64,000 bases of DNA, from positions 570,001 through 634,000 of the forward strand of contig CALNXK010000041.1 in NCBI GenBank assembly GCA_942486035.1. The letters are read 5' to 3'. A program made the position numbers and the translations under genes. Under the pieces are notes generated by a model that ran no database searches, was not told the DNA's origin, and saw only the letters and a list, made by a program, of their open reading frames with translations. The stretch is from Porites lobata. Its lineage: Eukaryota; Cnidaria; Anthozoa; Scleractinia; Poritidae. Shown here piece by piece: positions 11,801 through 24,558 of the stretch; positions within the stretch are counted from its first letter, which is position 1; each line of letters opens with the position of its first letter.

Positions 11801-14800
11801 AGCCAAAAGAATTTTTTTTACAGTAAGTTGCAAAGTGCTTAATTTTGAACAAGCAAGATACATAACTTACATGTGGGCCCATTTCATCTCCTTGGGTAGC
11901 CAATCAGGGTAAGCTGCCAGCCATATAATAAAATGAAGAACATTTTCAGATCAGTGGTAAACAAAGCTGAAAAAATGGTTATGCTACAAGAATACATTGA
12001 AAAAAGTTGAAGTCTGTTAAAGTCAGTTTGTCTTAAAAATCTAAAGATGCCCTTTTTGTAAACTTAATCCTGGGATACACTCATTCAACTGGACTCACTC
12101 AAATATAGACTCAAGTGAGTTTTAAATTGGCTCCTCATGTTCACTATTACATCGGGTGATTAAGAGCTACTGTGGTCTCTTATAAAAGTGCAAGTCATGT
12201 ATGCTTCTAACTTATCCTACTACCAATATTGTAGAATTTGATTGATCATTGCTAGGTGCCAATCAAATATCAATCACTGTCACATGGTCTCTGACACCCT
12301 ACAAAACATGGGTTGCCTATGTTTATGATTAATGATGTTCTTTTTGAGAGCTAGATATTTTGATCTGCTTTTAGGGAGCCCACGTTACCATAAATGCAAG
12401 GTCAAGTGATGATGTTGAGGAAAGCGTTGTCCTTGAAAAAGTAAAAAGTGCCTCAGGTATAATTATGTGAATATAAGCAGGACTGAAATATCTGACTTTA
12501 AGGTGCTTTTAAGTGTAACTTGATGACACAGTGTGGTTTTCTGTTTAGGTGCAAACTACAGTTTTCATAAAGAGAAAGCAAAACCAGCAGAACCCATTAC
12601 TCCTGTAGTAAGTAAAGTATAAAACCGTGAAAGTTGATTATATAGACTGGGTAATGTGAGTCAGCTTCTGATTATTTTCTAATTGGGAATGTTACACAAC
12701 TGACCACAAAGCCACAAGAATTCCTACAATAAAATCACATAATTTGGACAAAATAACAATAAAAATGAATTGCTAAATAAATTCATTAATAAAACTGTAA
12801 GGCAGTTTTGCTTTAGAAATGTAATACAAATCTTTTGACATTAGTAAGGGTGGAGGAAAGATTGTCTGACAGGTTCTTTTCTTGGGGAGGTCGAAGCCAA
12901 CAATAGTGGGACTGGACAAAACAAAGTGTGGCATGAATTTAATAATGTATAAATAATAAATCACATATTAAATGTTAATGTCCTTTTCAGCTAGTTTCAA
13001 CTTGCTTAGCCTGCGAATACAGTCTTCTCTCCTCACTTGTCTCTGTATGACATGTTTCGCGGCAGAGATTTGTCAATTCAACCCAAAAGTTTGACACTGT
13101 TGATGTTGACTTGTCCGAAATGCAGGGGCCAAATCGCAGATCCCTCTCTTGCGAAAAGACTCACAGAGCAAGGAGAGGCAGCTGTATTCACAGGCTACAT
13201 TCTACTGTATTATTGTGTCGAAAATATTTACATTGTAGTATAAATTTTTGAAAAGAGAATATTTTTATTGACAGGGTTCTGTGTACCAGAAAGTTAAAGT
13301 ACAGCAAGAAATTAATGTTCAAAAAAGGGATGCATTTTGGTCTAAATCTGAGGTCAGTATGAAAATTACCACATCAGACGTACACATAATTCTTCTGCAA
13401 TATCATTCCTGGAAGAGTAGTAATTTATAGTTTTTTTATCATAAGCTTTTTATTGTGCACAATGATACTAATGACTAGTTAGAATAATCCTTTAAACATG
13501 AGACATCATATTGTTGTCACAGAGATGCAGGCTAATGATTTAATATGGTTTGTTCATTGATATTTGAAAAGTCATGGAGTGGGGTGATGTAAAAGAAGGT
13601 CTCAGACTGGGTTGGCTTCTCTATATACTGTTTCATATGCTTATACAGCTATTTGGAGACAGATTGTCGGAATAAGTGCCCGCAACAATCCTGAAAGGCA
13701 TTGTGGGTGGTTTTGAGTTCACTGTTCTTCAAAGAAATTTAAAAGAATTGGCATGAAAGACCATGAAAATGTGTTTGCGAGTGCTAAAGGAAAGCAACAA
13801 GAGTAGGTTCGACAGCTACAGTCATCAGGAATATTGTATCGATCATATCCCTTATTACCTTTCGGGATTGTTGCGTGCACATTTTTTTCGACAACCTTTC
13901 TCGAAATAGCTGTATACAAATTGGTTTGTAAGCATCAGGGCCAATTATTTCCTGCGCGAAGAACTGAACGCTCAAAATAGCACTAAAAAATTTAATAATG
14001 TGATAACATATCAACAACAACAACAACAACAACAGTTTATTCAATTTTTAAATAATTTACCACAATTAGCAGAGCTATTCTATAAAGTCAGTAAAAAAAT
14101 GTAAGTAAAGAGAAAGCAAAAATGAAATGAAATGAAATAAATAAATAATAGATCTATTTTTTTTTTCTTTTCAAACAGCAAGATGAAAAGAAAAGGAAGG
14201 AAGAAGAACGTAAACAGGCCATTGCTACTAAGAATGAAGCTGAAAGAAAAAGAAAAGATAGAGAGGTTGGTTTTGTCCTTGTTTGAACATTTGTTGTGTC
14301 TTAACTAAGTAGAGCCATGATATCGTTAGGACATGTAATCTGAGTTAATTATATTTAAAAAAAACAAAATTTTGTTTTGTTTAATTTGCTTTGTTTCTCG
14401 GAGGAAGGGAAAACAGCAGTTTACTGTACAATTTAAATTGAGTTATACCGGTTGCACATAGAGCAGCCAGAACTCAATTTATAAACTAACATATTATTAT
14501 GAGGGCTGAGTGCTCAATACTTGACAGGGAACTCTCTGACTTTCAATGGCTTTATAGGCTAAGGAGGCTGAGCACAGAGAAAAACAATTTAGAGAAAGGT
14601 CAAGGAGTATTGAAGAACAAAAGTAAGAATCTTTATGTTGATTTGTATATGCTATTATTATTAATTTTTAGAAATAATTGTAGTCACAAACAATTGTCCT
14701 TCTTATTGACTTTTCAATCTAAGAAGCTGTCTTCTCCTTATGGTCAAATAAAAACTTAATTAATACATTGGAGTCAAACAATAGTGCAAAATTATTTAGG

Positions 14801-17800
14801 CAGAAGATCAGAATCCTGAAAAGTCTATTTTGCCAAAATATTCCTGATATTATTGATGTACATGTAATACAATATACAGTGTTCTCCTTCTGGTAACCAG
14901 TAAAATTTCCCGCCTGAAGCAACGCTTCTTAGCACCTGCAACAGCCTGAAGGTTTACTAAAAATAAAGAGGTACTTTTAAAAAATGCACAAGTTGTGATC
15001 TGATCCGATTCTCACATGCCACAAGGAAATGGATGGATGAATGGATGGCCGATTTGTGTAAAATAGGTCTTTAAAGGAGGGAATTATGTTTCAGAAATTT
15101 TTTTAGCAAGGCTGGCGCCATGTCCTGCACTCTACTACCCCCATGCCCCTAGGCCATTCATAGCCTTACTGGCTATGAATGGTCCCTTACCAGCTGAGCT
15201 AAAATTAAGGGAGAACACTGAATATACAACAAATCGTTTCTTTTTTATAGGAGAAAGGAAAGGGAGGCAGATGAGAAGAAAAAGGAACAAGAACAAGCAA
15301 GATGGGTGAGGCACAAACCGTTTTATTCTTTTTTTATTAGTTTTTGCATTAGCATAAAGAATTATAAAAGAAATGCCAGCAAGAAATTTATAACATTATT
15401 TTGTTTAAATTAGTTTTAAGGGAAAAAATCAATAAAACATGTACAATTTGCAGTCTTGCTAAAATTTCACATGGTAACAAAGATGGATGTCTCACCAAAT
15501 TTAGGTAAGCAGACACAGACTTCTCCGCAAATTATTAATTGATAAGGGAAAGTTCATTTAATATGACAAGGAGAGGGGATGAAGATATTGAGGGGGTATT
15601 TTAGACACACCGAGGGGGGTATGATGAAATTTGTTTTCAAGACCAACACATGACATCATCAAAAGATCGGATGGTTTTCAACTCAACAATTTAATGACCT
15701 GTGCAACTCAGCTATATTACATGGTTTAGATATAACAAATGTAGTCTCAGTAATTATTACACTCTTGTTTTTAGGAAAATTGTATCACAACTGTATCTCA
15801 AGTTTGTCATAGTATAAACCATTGAAGGCAATAACGGTAAATATATTTAATACAGTCTAGCGACAAAGGAATTAGGGGGGGGGCTGAAATTTTTTTTTTG
15901 ACTACCAAGGAGGGGGCTCCCAAAAAATTGAACTGCTAGCGAGGGGGGCTGCTAAAATTTCAAGCTTCGAGTTTCAATATCTTTATTCCCCCCCCTTGTC
16001 ATATTAAATGAACTTTCCCTAAGCCTGTACTGGGTATGATGAGGAGGTTTTTTACACAAAAAGATGTTTTCTTCACAGTAAATCAGTGAGTTTTAGGCTT
16101 ATCAATTGGCTACTACTGTATGATTGTAACAACGTTCTGGTCACTTTTTTCGTTTGTCCGTATGTGTTTTATTGGCAAGTTATTAAAATGCATGTTTCTA
16201 GTACAATTAAGGGTTAAAACATCACATGCTTTTTGGTGATCTTGCAGTGTTATGTCTATTTCTATCTGACATATTTCCCAGTTGTTTCTTAATAAATAAA
16301 GTGAAAAAGAAACTGTTTTATATTTTTGTTGTTGTTAATAGGAACAACAAAGAGAAGCAGATGAGAGAGAAATGCAAGAGGAGAAGGGAAGAGCCAATTC
16401 GTTGCGACAAGCTAGGTTAAAGGTACAAGTTCTGTTTTGTGTGCCCATTGTGTAAAGTAACGTATAACGTAAAGCAAGTGATTCAAACTGTAACAATAAC
16501 ACTATTTCTTTTTGGATTTCCATCAGTTATGAATACTTCTGACTTATTAGAAAAACCCAAGTTAGAGATCCATACCTTAAGTTATGGATTAAGTTTTTCC
16601 ACTCAGATTTATGGCCTAAAAATAAGCATGCAAGTCATAAGTCTTGGCACAAAAACTTGGTTAATCTGTAGTTTACAGTACCGATTTTCTTCTGAGATGG
16701 AGAGTGGATTAAAGATTTTAACCTCTTAAGGTGGCTGTCTAGAGTAAAATGACTGTACACAGCCTTGACACTAGTATGGCCCAAGCTTATTTATGAGGGG
16801 ATATAATGTTATATGAGTTACAAGTCACTTTTTTGAAACTACCAATCTCCATAAGTGTGAATCGTATCATAAAAGAACAGAAACTTTCTGAAGGCATCAA
16901 TCATTTTGCTTTAAAAGTAGACAAACTTAAGATAGTCAAAGTAAAATGGTAAAGGAAAACTTTACAATGCAACAAGGCAGTAAGTACACTACCCTTGAAG
17001 GAAGCAAGTATGGAAAGTTTCCTACTTGCAAAATCCTGATGAGGGACACTTTCCAAAGACAAACCATCATCATATTGTGTGTTCTTGCTTCAAAAGTCCT
17101 TCAATGCACATGATGCACTAGAAGATGTTGTTGCTCTGCGAAAATATATTTTGAGTTATGGATTGACCTTTGACAAGAACAACACAGTCAAGAACTACTG
17201 TCTTGTACATGCAGCCGAGGACTTGGTGTATAATATTTAGATCACCGCCATCTTCCAAAAGTTAAAAAATATTGATATAAACTTCACCATCTGCATAAAT
17301 AAAAATCACCTTTTTGCTGATATTTCACCAGATTTTAGATTAAATGGCCAGATTTGGTTGTTTTATGCTGAAAAAGTGGATTTTGTCAGAAAACCTTGGT
17401 AATTTGCTTAACCCCTTTCACCCCTGGAAATTTTGCGGAAAAACGCATTTTAAAACTACATGTAGTGGTCACTGCCTTGCTGTAAAGAGCTAAACCATAC
17501 CACAAAGCTGTTTACAGGTCGTATACCTCACAGCCTTCTGATCCAGATGCAAAATGATATTAAAAGATAAAAGCTATTTTTTAAGTCAGCGAGTCTGCAT
17601 TTTTCCCACGTGTGAAAAATTTGCATACCAAAAAACAAGCAACGGAAGTAATTTTGGTTAGCTGATTCGGCAAATGTCAATCAATCAAAAAAGTGGGCGG
17701 AAGACATTTTGTAGAAGGTTTGTATCAGGCTCTCTTTTTGTTTCACCTTGCCCGCCGGAATGGTTTTTACAAAGCGTAACGAAAATTGAGCGTGATCTCA

Positions 17801-20800
17801 GGTTAGTGTCTTCCTTGATATTTAAGGTATCATAATAAATTTAGGGTAGATATGTAGGGGACAAAATTTTTAAATTTTATGTTCACAATTGTAATGAGCC
17901 TGACTTAATGTTATTCAGGAAGCTGAAAGTCTCATTAAGCAAGGACAGGCTGAGAAACCCAAATTTGAAGAAAAGAAGGGTCCCGCTCCACCTCCATTGA
18001 AGTCCAAACCACCACCCAGGAGACCACCCCCTCAGGTGAAACCACGTGAACCCGAACCAGAACCTGAGCCAGAACCTGAGCCGGAACCTGAACCAGAACC
18101 TGAGGCAGAACCCGAGCCAGAACCTGAGGTTGAGGTATTATGTTCTTATATGCAGTGGAATACCATTAATGCAACAATGAAAAATGTAGTGGTAGTAATG
18201 GGTTACCTTTATATTATGATACTATAGCTGTAGGTCTATCAGTGTTCTTACCAGTCCATGGCATTATGGCATTGGTGCACCTTTTCGGGGAAATGCCGCA
18301 CTATAATTAGCCCAAAGGGTACCAAGGGCACAAAGAAGGAAAAAGAAAGAAAAATCTATTACGAAACGTACGTAAACATGTGTACATTTCTTATAAGCCA
18401 AAATTTAATTGGTTATTATATATAGCATCTTTAGAAATCACCCAATCAAGTATGAAAAAAGTATGAGGTATTTACTCCAACTCAGAGTGGTATATGTAAA
18501 AACTGGATATTTGTTATTTAATAAAGTACGAGGTATTTACTCCAACTGAGACTTGTTAATTTATAACTGTATCTAAAACTTGTTAACCCCTTTTAACTTC
18601 TCTATGGGCATGGGTCTTTTGGACCCCAGTGTAGCAATTCCTGGTAAGAACACTGGTCTATCTAAACAGTGCTATTGTGGTAGGTACCTGATGACAAGTA
18701 CAGTTGGATCTCCATTAATTGGACAGTAATAATCAGAGACCAGAAATAATAATCTAAAGCGGCCACCTCCACCAAGCGACCACAGCCACCTTTTGGCCAT
18801 CCTGATATCGTTGTCACCTCTATTAAGCTAACATCAAGTGCTTTATGCATTTTATTATTGTGTATTTTAAAAATATGATGAAGGAAAATACAGTCCGAGA
18901 TTGAAGGTGACCACTGATTGTGAACCAGTTATGCTGCTCCTGTTGCATGTTTGTTTCAAAATGAAGTGATGTTTTTGCTAAAGATTATGCTTTTTATGGT
19001 GAACTTTTATTGAGTGGCCAATCTCCATTAAGCAGTGACACACCAGTGCCTTAAGGGTGGCCTCTTAATCCCAGTTCAACTGTATTATTCACTTCTGGCT
19101 ACCTTTAGCAATGGCCGTGGCAAAAGCTCTTTGATGATATTATAATTACTGATATCATCAGCAAATTGTATTTTATGCATTCTCAGCCTGAACCAGAACC
19201 AGAGCCAGAGCCAGAGCCAGAGCTAGAAGAACCACAAGATCTGTATGAAAATGTGGTGACACTATCAGAGACGCAACCAGGCTTTGAGACCTATGACACA
19301 GCTGAAGTGGAAATACAAGAAGAACCAGCTCAGAAGGAACCTGAAGCTACAGGCTATAATGAAGAGGAGCAGCTGTATGATAATGCTGAACCTGTTCAGG
19401 TAATGTATGACCCCCTGATATAGAGTCTATAGGGCTGGTGGAGAAGAAGGAAACTCAGGCCTGTTTCAAACATTGCACATGCTATTGCTGTGTCAAACCC
19501 AACTGATCAAATTAAATTCAAATTAAGCAGGAGGTTTGAAACCAAGCTGCGCTACTGCTGTCTAGCATGGCAAAGCTTGCTGTGCTACATTGTAGTTGCA
19601 CGACTTGATTTCAAACCTTGTACAACTGACTTGCCAAACTCAATTCACAAATTAAAGATATACATGTACATCACGATACGTTTTAAAAGCTATACTAACT
19701 GCCTTTTATTTACATGTTTTGTTTTCAGCGAAAGCTATTTTATTCAAGTAAATTAAATTCAAGTCTGAAACCAAGTGATGTTATAGTTGTGTTACATTTG
19801 AGCGAGCTTAACACAGCAGTAGCACAAAATTTGCAACAGGCTTTACGACCCAGGTCCTTGCAGCTCTGCTCCATCCCTCAGAATTCCCTGGAATAATAAA
19901 ATTTTCCACCCAGGCCATACATGTAGAAAAATTCTTGTAAATTCTCTTTCACTTACCCAGGGTTCTCATTAAGTTTTAAAGTAGACGGCTAGGATTGTAA
20001 AGGTAGGCAGCTTGGCAACCGAGTACGGTAGGCAATTTCAGGCTTTCCCTCCTTCACTTTACCCATTTTTCCCCTAATGCAGATGGCTCAGACCTCAAAG
20101 TAGTGGGTTCTTTAGTCTGTTGCAAGCATTTAATGAGAACCCTGCTAATCTGATCATGGAAAGCCTCAGTCTGTATATGAATTATGTCCACTGTAGCCTT
20201 GGATAACTCCTGGTCAGATTATTTTCATTTCCCATCTCTCAGTGATATAAAGCCTTTAGGATGCACACCAGAAATTTTTCAGGGAACACAGTCATGTAAA
20301 TTCATGGGTCCTGATAATTCTCTGTGCTCAGAGCTAAAGAGTGTTTTATAAGTAATTTTTATAATTTTTTTATTAAATCATCCCTACTCGTGGAGCTCAC
20401 CACTTGAGCCCTAGTTAATACCAAGATACATATCTTATTTTCTCAACACTTCCCTTGTTTAATTTCGTCTTAAATCCTGAAATACAATTTTTAAAATGTA
20501 CATTGAAATATTAAGATTCCCATAAAACAAAATTACTAACCAAAAATTTTAGAAAAATAAAAACAAAACTGTTTTCAATTCTCTCTTTTATGCAGCCTCA
20601 ACCCTCAGGTGGGGATCAAGGACAAACTGCTAAAGCAGTATATGATTACCAAGCAGGTAAATATGGCGACAAACTTGAAAATACAACACCAAGTGCTCTA
20701 GAAGTTCTAGAAAATCGAAAAATTAGGAAATGTTAATTTGTGAAGTCCTTTGATTTCCCCCCAAATTCCCTGGATTGTATATAAATCTCCTTGAATAAGT

Positions 20801-22587
20801 TAGACACAGTTAAAACAGCCTTGTTTGAGAAGAAGGATATTTTTTTAAAGTTAAATCATTCAATCTCTATCTGAGCAATGGCACAGATAAAATTCAGTCA
20901 TATTCTCTTCTTTTAGAAATTGACGAGAAGATTTCCTTTGACCCCAGAGATCTGGGTTATGGCATAAACTTCCTTCACATTTTTTATTTCTTTTAGAAAA
21001 TGATGAGGAGATTTCTTTTGACCCTGGAGATCTTATCACTGAAGTAGATCAATTTGATGAAGGATGGTGGAAAGGCCGTGGTCCTGATGGTAGATATGGC
21101 ATGTTCCCATCTAATTATGTAGAGCTTGTTGGTGAATCAGAACCAACACCAGAAGTAACAGCCTCTGAGGTAATTAAGCTGGGTAATGATTTCTAAAATA
21201 TGACCTGTTAAGCTGAATTTTGTAATGGATATATCCAATAGTTTGTTAAAAAACGAGCTACAGCCTGTAGGGGGTGTCTTTTTTGTTTAGAGAGTATTGC
21301 AGGGTGTGTGAAGTAAAAACTGGAAGGGAGCTCTGATGCTAGCCCATGCTAGGCTTGCCCATCGCGGTACAGTCTACAGTGTACACAGTATATTTAAACC
21401 TACAGTAAAATAAATTTTATGTTACTGCGGGTACTCATTTTATAGCTATAACATGACTGGGTGACAAATTGGAGCAAAGTGCCTTGTCCAATGAAAAAAT
21501 ATGTTGGCCAGACCAAAAGGGTTAAAGGCTGACATGTTAAATGCTTGGTGATGCCTCTGTCCTGAGGGTTACTCCCCAAACATTCATGTAGTGTACGTAT
21601 ATGAGTATAGTTTTATTGTTATGTGCAACCCTTTGCTAATATGGTTGTGGTTTTGGGCTACAGTTCTTTTTTCTAACAAGGTACCATAATTTATGAAGTG
21701 ATGTGTGTGTGGTGTAAATGACATTGCAAACTAAAGCTAGAAACTAGAAACACTTGAACACTGCCATCATTGTGTGATGTATCGCGTTACATTATAGTTT
21801 GTTGTATTGTATATGTAGTATGATTTGACTTTATTGTACGAGCCTGCAATCCTGGTGGTTGCAGTTTGCCGCCATGTTTGTGTTAGTAAGAGATTTGGTG
21901 ATTAAAGCCTAATTATTCTCCAGCAAACGTCTTCCCTTGTTCACAATAGTGTGCATGCCAGAAAAGAGAAGCCAGCACCCGGTTTCCTTGGTTTTTTTTG
22001 TAAATATTACTATACACTAACAGAAGTTTTTCCCGTAGGGAGAACCAGGTTTACAAGCAAGAGCAGTCTATGACTATCAAGCAAGTATGTAAAAGTGTAT
22101 TAAAAATGTATTTAAAAAGATGATTATTTTATTGCACAGTTTCAGGAAACAATGGAGCCTTAACTTTTGTGTGCTATAATTCTCTTGATCTCCTTGATTG
22201 ACGGATCATATCATATAATATTAAAAACAGAGCATTATCATTATCACCATCAATATCAGGGTCAAGTTTTCTTTATTTCCACACACTTGTTACAACATTT
22301 GTAACAAAAAAACAAGAATTAGAGACAATGTGAAGGTCTCGAAACATTATCTCTGTGGCTGGGAGCTTAAAAAAGGAAATATGATTTAGAATTAATGCAC
22401 AATAAAACGTCCTTGATTTGAACTGACCAACTTATGTTTGTTCACAGCTGATGATACAGAGATTACTTTTGATCCTGGTGATATCATTACAAACATTGAA
22501 CAGATTGATGATGGCTGGTGGAGAGGTCAAGGTCCTGATGGTAGTTACGGTTTATTTCCCGCAAACTACGTTGAACTAATTGCTTAG
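8856..22587 (+). CDS. DBNL: Drebrin-like protein (ADF-H, two SH3), 17 exons, complete
   Basis: Actin-binding adaptor of the Abp1/HIP-55 family, which links F-actin to endocytosis and signalling at the cell cortex. Exons: 8856-8938, 9009-9064, 10272-10384, 11379-11453, 12375-12456, 12549-12607, 13275-13352, 14179-14265, 14558-14622, 15251-15305, 16342-16422, 17919-18134, 19187-19399, 20596-20656, 20997-21169, 22039-22084, 22448-22587. All introns are GT-AG, and phases join without a break to 560 aa and TAG. Residues 1-~135 form an ADF-H domain (MAINLTKNRDSLLNTWKNV start; WAVFGYDG; KIVFINWQGEGVP). Residues ~180-280 are a Lys/Glu/Arg-rich helix. Pro-rich and Pro-Glu repeats follow (~305-370), then acidic tyrosine motifs (LYENV, LYDNA). 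SH3-1 is ~433-490 and SH3-2 ~505-560, both with YDYQA, WW and NYVEL signatures. Vertebrate and yeast relatives usually have one SH3. The first ATG lies in CAAAATGGCG. Confidence 0.93.
9656..9675 (+). repeat. AAC microsatellite in drebrin-like intron 2
   Basis: About six tandem AAC units in the intron between exons 2 and 3. A second short array of the same motif lies at about 14013-14033 in intron 7. Confidence 0.8.
10552..10993. mobile_element. Tc1/mariner-type MITE, 442 bp, drebrin-like intron 3
   Basis: Ends CAGTAAAACCCTCCATATAA and its inverted counterpart TATACGCGGGGTTTTACTG, flanked on both sides by TA (10550-10551 and 10994-10995). Both ends continue inward as TAAGAACCTG-type inverted sequence, and GGTTCTTAT blocks recur inside. 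There is no coding capacity. The TA target fits Tc1/mariner mobilisation. Confidence 0.8.
13007..13197. mobile_element. Short inverted-repeat element, drebrin-like intron 6
   Basis: Begins TAGCCTGCGAATACAG and ends CTGTATTCACAGGCTA, so the 16-bp ends are inverted with one mismatch. The 191-bp body (TTGTCCGAAATGCAGGGGCC region) has no coding potential. Target duplication not determined. Confidence 0.7.
15546..16019. mobile_element. PIF/Harbinger-like MITE, 474 bp, drebrin-like intron 10
   Basis: The left end GGGAAAGTTCATTTAATATG is exactly inverted at the right end (CATATTAAATGAACTTTCCC), and pairing extends about 45 bp inward with few mismatches. TAA flanks both sides (15543-15545 and 16020-16022). 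A TAA target duplication is typical of PIF/Harbinger and ISL2EU elements. No transposase is present. Confidence 0.82.
18044..18134 (+). repeat. Pro-Glu coding repeat, first block
   Basis: Coding minisatellite within drebrin-like exon 12: alternating Pro-Glu codons (CCNGAR) for about 13 repeats. A second block of about six Pro-Glu repeats starts exon 13 at 19187, so a ~1.05-kb intron splits one low-complexity tract. Confidence 0.9.
18701..19082. mobile_element. Tc1/mariner-type MITE, 382 bp, drebrin-like intron 12
   Basis: Starts CAGTTGGATCTCCATTAATT and ends with the inverted CCCAGTTCAACTG, flanked by TA at 18699-18700 and 19083-19084. Internal text (TCCATTAAGC near the right end, CCTCTATTAAGC in the middle) echoes the left end. 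Non-coding. Confidence 0.75.
20917..20953 (+). pseudogene. Partial SH3 exon copy in drebrin-like intron 14
   Basis: The bases after an acceptor-like TTCTTTTAG read GAAATTGACGAGAAGATTTC and then TTTGACCCCAGAGATCT. They closely match the first ~37 bases of exon 15, which begins 44 bp further on (AAAATGATGAGGAGATTTCT, TTTGACCCTGGAGATCT). Translation would be IDEKISFDPRDL against NDEEISFDPGDL. The copy stops short, so it is an exon-start duplication or a cryptic alternative acceptor. Confidence 0.7.
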
Positions 22588-24030
22588 AGATCATACCACT
22601 TCTTCACTGTAATTCTAGTTAACAAATGACATTTCTAACAAATATATTCCAAAAGGTGTTGTCTTGAAGTTACATATTTATGGGCACTGTTATGGGAATT
22701 CTTAAAATAATGAGCAAGTACTTTCTGTCTTGCATAAGCAGTACCTGAAACAACATAGGGATCTTTTCAAGCAAGAAAGCAGAAAATGTTATTGTCAGCA
22801 GCCTTAATGAGCCAAGATGACAAAACTTGAAATTTGTTGTTGAAGTTGAATCCTTGTCCTTGTTCAAAGCAAAATAGTGACAAACATTTTAAATAATTTG
22901 ATTGCAAATTATTAGTAAAGTACTTCCTATCAAACAGGAGCATTTTGTCATGTTTTTATCATCACAAATACAGTACATCTTTACATTTCTCATAACAATG
23001 CCCATTTGAACTCTTAATGCTATCATTTTTTATAATCTATGAAGTTAAATTTCGTGGTAAGTTTTGTGTACTGTCACGATCTTTGTAAAAAAAAAAAAAA
23101 CTGAAAGCCCCTTTGTTAGGATGGTGATACTCCATGTTTGTTTATCTTAATGTAACTTAAGGGGGAAAAACAGTTACCAGTAGTTTTTTTGTCTATTTTT
23201 TTTTTAAATGGAATTCAAAATCCATGAATGAAAGATTTCCATCACAGTGGATGTTTGTGTTCCATTGAATTAGAGATTCGAAATGAAATTTGTTTGTTGT
23301 GATTGCACCACAGTTTTTTTTTCATCATTCCAAAGTTTTAATTGCCATGTTTGATCAAAATGAATTAAGTTTTCATATGGTGGGTCTTTCATTAAATACA
23401 TGCAAGGCTGATATTCATTTAATTATGATGAATTAAAGCATGTGCAATTTGGCAATCCAGAAAATTTTCCATAGTTTTAAGAAGATGTGCAAACAATGTG
23501 ATTATGTTATTGTGTAACTGTCTGCTTCCTTATAAACATATATCTGCAATAGTTGGTTACGCGCCGATCCTAGAATAGAAACTAACAGATTTGTAAAATA
23601 GTTTTAAATAATAAGCAAATAAATTAAGGCCATTATTTTTCCTACAAGTTTAATAAAATAATTTGTGACCAATAAGAGACACCAGTGACAATAAGAGTAA
23701 CCCTATCTTTTAAAATAGTGAAAGCATTAAAATACTTTCACACTGTGTTTTACATTTCCTCTAAATAGCTTTTAAATCATCCTTGGAGGTTATTGTTTGG
23801 ACTATCTAAATCCATGCCCGTATTTTCTGCTTACTGAGCTTTTGATTTCTTTTTAGAGATCGTTGAGTTTGCATATGAAAATAAAACCACAAAAGATTTA
23901 TTCATAGCTAGTGCAAGGGTGGGAGAGGGTAAAAGAGAAAGTGCTCTGCACATGCGCGCACCTTCATTGAATTATTGAGAAAAAGAGAAAGAAACGTCTG
24001 GAGAATGAAATATGCCCTGCTGATGGTTTT
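22588..24030 (+). other. Drebrin-like 3' UTR and flank (duplicated downstream)
   Basis: Non-coding sequence after the stop. AATAAA signals lie at about 23618 and 23652. The second sits in CCTACAAGTTTAATAAAATA, which recurs exactly at about 32741-32760 downstream of the duplicated exons. Further matching blocks run to about 24030, for example CTGGAGAATGAAATATGCC against CTGGAGAATGTAATATGC near 33111. The 3' UTR was therefore copied along with the last exons. Confidence 0.7.
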
Positions 24031-24393
24031 CGGAGCATTTCACAGAAATCTGTACAAAAAATTTCACAAATCAAAATTTTATGTTTCACCCAAATTCTTA
24101 ACAAATTGAAAATATATTAGTTTAAACTGCTTATGAAAATGATAAACGTTTTTTGTCAATTGTTGTTTATGCACAAATTATCATTCATTACTTTTCACAG
24201 TGAAAATAACAGTTACAGAGGGGGAAAGGTAAATGTGGTAACAAAATAGAAAACAGGAATTTTGCTGAGCAGTGGTATGGGACAAAAACTACTTTAGTAG
24301 TACAAAGTAACTTTAGTACTGATCAATACCAGTGTGACATTATTTTGAGGCCTAAAAGTTTTGTTTTTAGGCTAACAAATAATAAAAACAACT

Positions 24394-24558
24394 AATAGGC
24401 CACTTCCGAGTTCCAGAAAACCGCCAACTTTCAAAATGAAGCCAAGTGCACAGCCTTTCTTGTGAATATGAGCATTATTGCATGAGAATAAAAAATCATT
24501 TTCAGCACTTAACCTCGTTTTGATACAGAGACCCGGGAGAACTCGGAAATGGCCTATT
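24394..24558. mobile_element. Short inverted-repeat element (family A, copy 1)
   Basis: Starts AATAGGCCACTTCCGAGTTC and ends GAACTCGGAAATGGCCTATT, a nearly exact inversion. A related copy lies at 55534-55704 in a kinesin intron, with the same CATTTCCGAGTTCC and GGGAAATGGCC ends and a similar internal layout. Non-coding, ~165 bp. Confidence 0.75.
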
